A DNA stretch of 6,307 nt from Bacillota bacterium (GTDB lineage: Bacteria > Bacillota > Dethiobacteria > DTU022 > UBA8154): assembly GCA_003456095.1 (NCBI GenBank), contig DMPF01000170.1, positions 1 through 6,307 on the forward strand, written 5' to 3'. Made by a program: the position numbers and the translations under genes. A model generated the notes under the pieces. The model searched no databases. It saw only the letters and a program-made list of their open reading frames with translations, and had not been told where the DNA came from. Shown here piece by piece: positions 5,502 to 6,307 of this stretch (its first letter is position 1; every line of letters begins with the position of its first letter).

Positions 5502-6307
5502 ATGCTTGATTTACGCTATGTGCGCGACAATCTGGACGTGGTGCGGCAGGGGGCGGCGGCTAAAGGGGAGCATGTTTCCCTGGAGCGGTTCGTCACGCTG
5601 GATAACCGCAGGCGGAGCCTGCTTACAGCGGTGGAGCGGTTAAAGAGCCGTCGCAATACTGTCTCCCGAGAAATCGGCCATTCCAAACAAAAAGGCCATA
5701 CGGCGGCCGGGAACATGGAAGCAACGGAGCAGCTGATGGCGGAGATGCGCCTGGCCAATGAGCGCATCCGGGAAATGGATGAGGAACTGAAAGAAATCGA
5801 ACACGCCATGGAACAGTGTCTGCTTTACATACCCAACCTGCCGGATCCGGACGTTCCCCCTGGGACAACAGATACGGACAATGTGGAGGTACGCCGTTTT
5901 GGTGAGCCTCCCCGCTTCAGCTTTGCACCACAAGCCCACTGGGATCTGGGGGCGGGCCTAGGGATCCTGGATTTTCCTGCGGCGGGAAAGATCACGGGAA
6001 CGCGCTTTACCCTTTACCGCGGTGAAGGCGCCCGCCTGGAGCGGGCGCTGATCAACTTTATGCTGGATCTGCATAGCAGTGCGCACGGCTATACGGAGAT
6101 CTTCCCTCCCTTCCTGGTAAACAGCGGGAGCATGCAGGGCACGGGACAGCTTCCTAAATTCGCCGAAGATGCCTTCCGCGTGGACGGTACCGATTACTGG
6201 CTCATCCCCACCGCCGAGGTGCCTGTAACCAATATACACCGGGATGAGATTCTGGAAAAAGAACAGCTGCCTCTCTGCTATGCCGCCTACAGCGCCTGCT
6301 TCCGTGC
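5502..6307 (+). CDS. serS: Seryl-tRNA synthetase (N-terminal part, 3' end outside window)
   Basis: SerRS is the class II synthetase that attaches serine to tRNA-Ser (and tRNA-Sec). The first 268 codons are present and the frame is open to the window edge; the family is usually about 420-430 residues. It starts [17 protein letters not shown], a typical SerRS opening, followed by the long antiparallel coiled-coil arm that grips the tRNA variable arm (about 28-105, rich in Glu, Arg and Lys). The linker [13 protein letters not shown] (109-121) leads into the catalytic domain: [14 protein letters not shown] (145-158), motif 1 region ending [13 protein letters not shown] (195-207), GTGQLPKF (213-220) and the serine-binding TAEVPVTN (237-244). 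Motif 2 begins at CFR where the window ends. The usual KPHWELGE here reads QAHWDLGA, a mild divergence. Only 18 nt separate it from argS, so the two are probably co-transcribed. Confidence 0.97.
   Translation, partial: MLDLRYVRDNLDVVRQGAAAKGEHVSLERFVTLDNRRRSLLTAVERLKSRRNTVSREIGHSKQKGHTAAGNMEATEQLMAEMRLANERIREMDEELKEIEHAMEQCLLYIPNLPDPDVPPGTTDTDNVEVRRFGEPPRFSFAPQAHWDLGAGLGILDFPAAGKITGTRFTLYRGEGARLERALINFMLDLHSSAHGYTEIFPPFLVNSGSMQGTGQLPKFAEDAFRVDGTDYWLIPTAEVPVTNIHRDEILEKEQLPLCYAAYSACFR

Overview
The window is a dense, single-strand (+) block of bacterial housekeeping and regulatory genes with essentially no free intergenic space. The high-GC Firmicutes-like protein signatures point to a clostridial or related Firmicutes bacterium: PdxS/PdxT as separate neighbouring subunits, a [4Fe-4S] family 4 uracil-DNA glycosylase, a PhoR/WalK-type kinase, and an ArgRS with SPNIAKPFSVGHLRST and MSTREGK signatures. 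AGGAGG-type ribosome binding sites fit this. The genus cannot be fixed from the sequence alone.

Layout: (1) 1-230, the C-terminal quarter of pdxS; (2) 234-821, pdxT, the glutaminase partner; (3) about 817-846, a short palindromic, REP-like motif over the pdxT stop codon; (4) 864-1496, family 4 uracil-DNA glycosylase; (5) 1503-2188, an OmpR/PhoB-family response regulator broken by a -1 frameshift near 2000, inside its DNA-binding domain; (6) 2200-3609, its intact membrane sensor histidine kinase; (7) about 3606-3634, a good sigma-A-type promoter (TTGAAA, 17 bp, TAAAAT) overlapping the kinase stop codon; (8) 3675-5483, arginyl-tRNA synthetase; (9) 5502-6307, the first 268 codons of seryl-tRNA synthetase, cut by the window edge.

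Functionally there are three modules. PdxS and PdxT form the DXP-independent pyridoxal 5'-phosphate synthase. The glycosylase and the two-component pair follow closely enough (42, 6 and 11 nt gaps) to be co-transcribed with pdxST. The promoter at 3606-3634 probably gives argS-serS their own transcription start.

I see no clearly new multi-gene system here. The points worth a second look are the frameshifted response regulator beside an intact kinase, the repeat-like motif at the end of pdxT, and an unusual low-complexity insertion in the C-terminal part of ArgRS. No tRNA, rRNA, CRISPR array, transposase gene or T-box leader was seen. There is no stretch above 300 bases without a gene.
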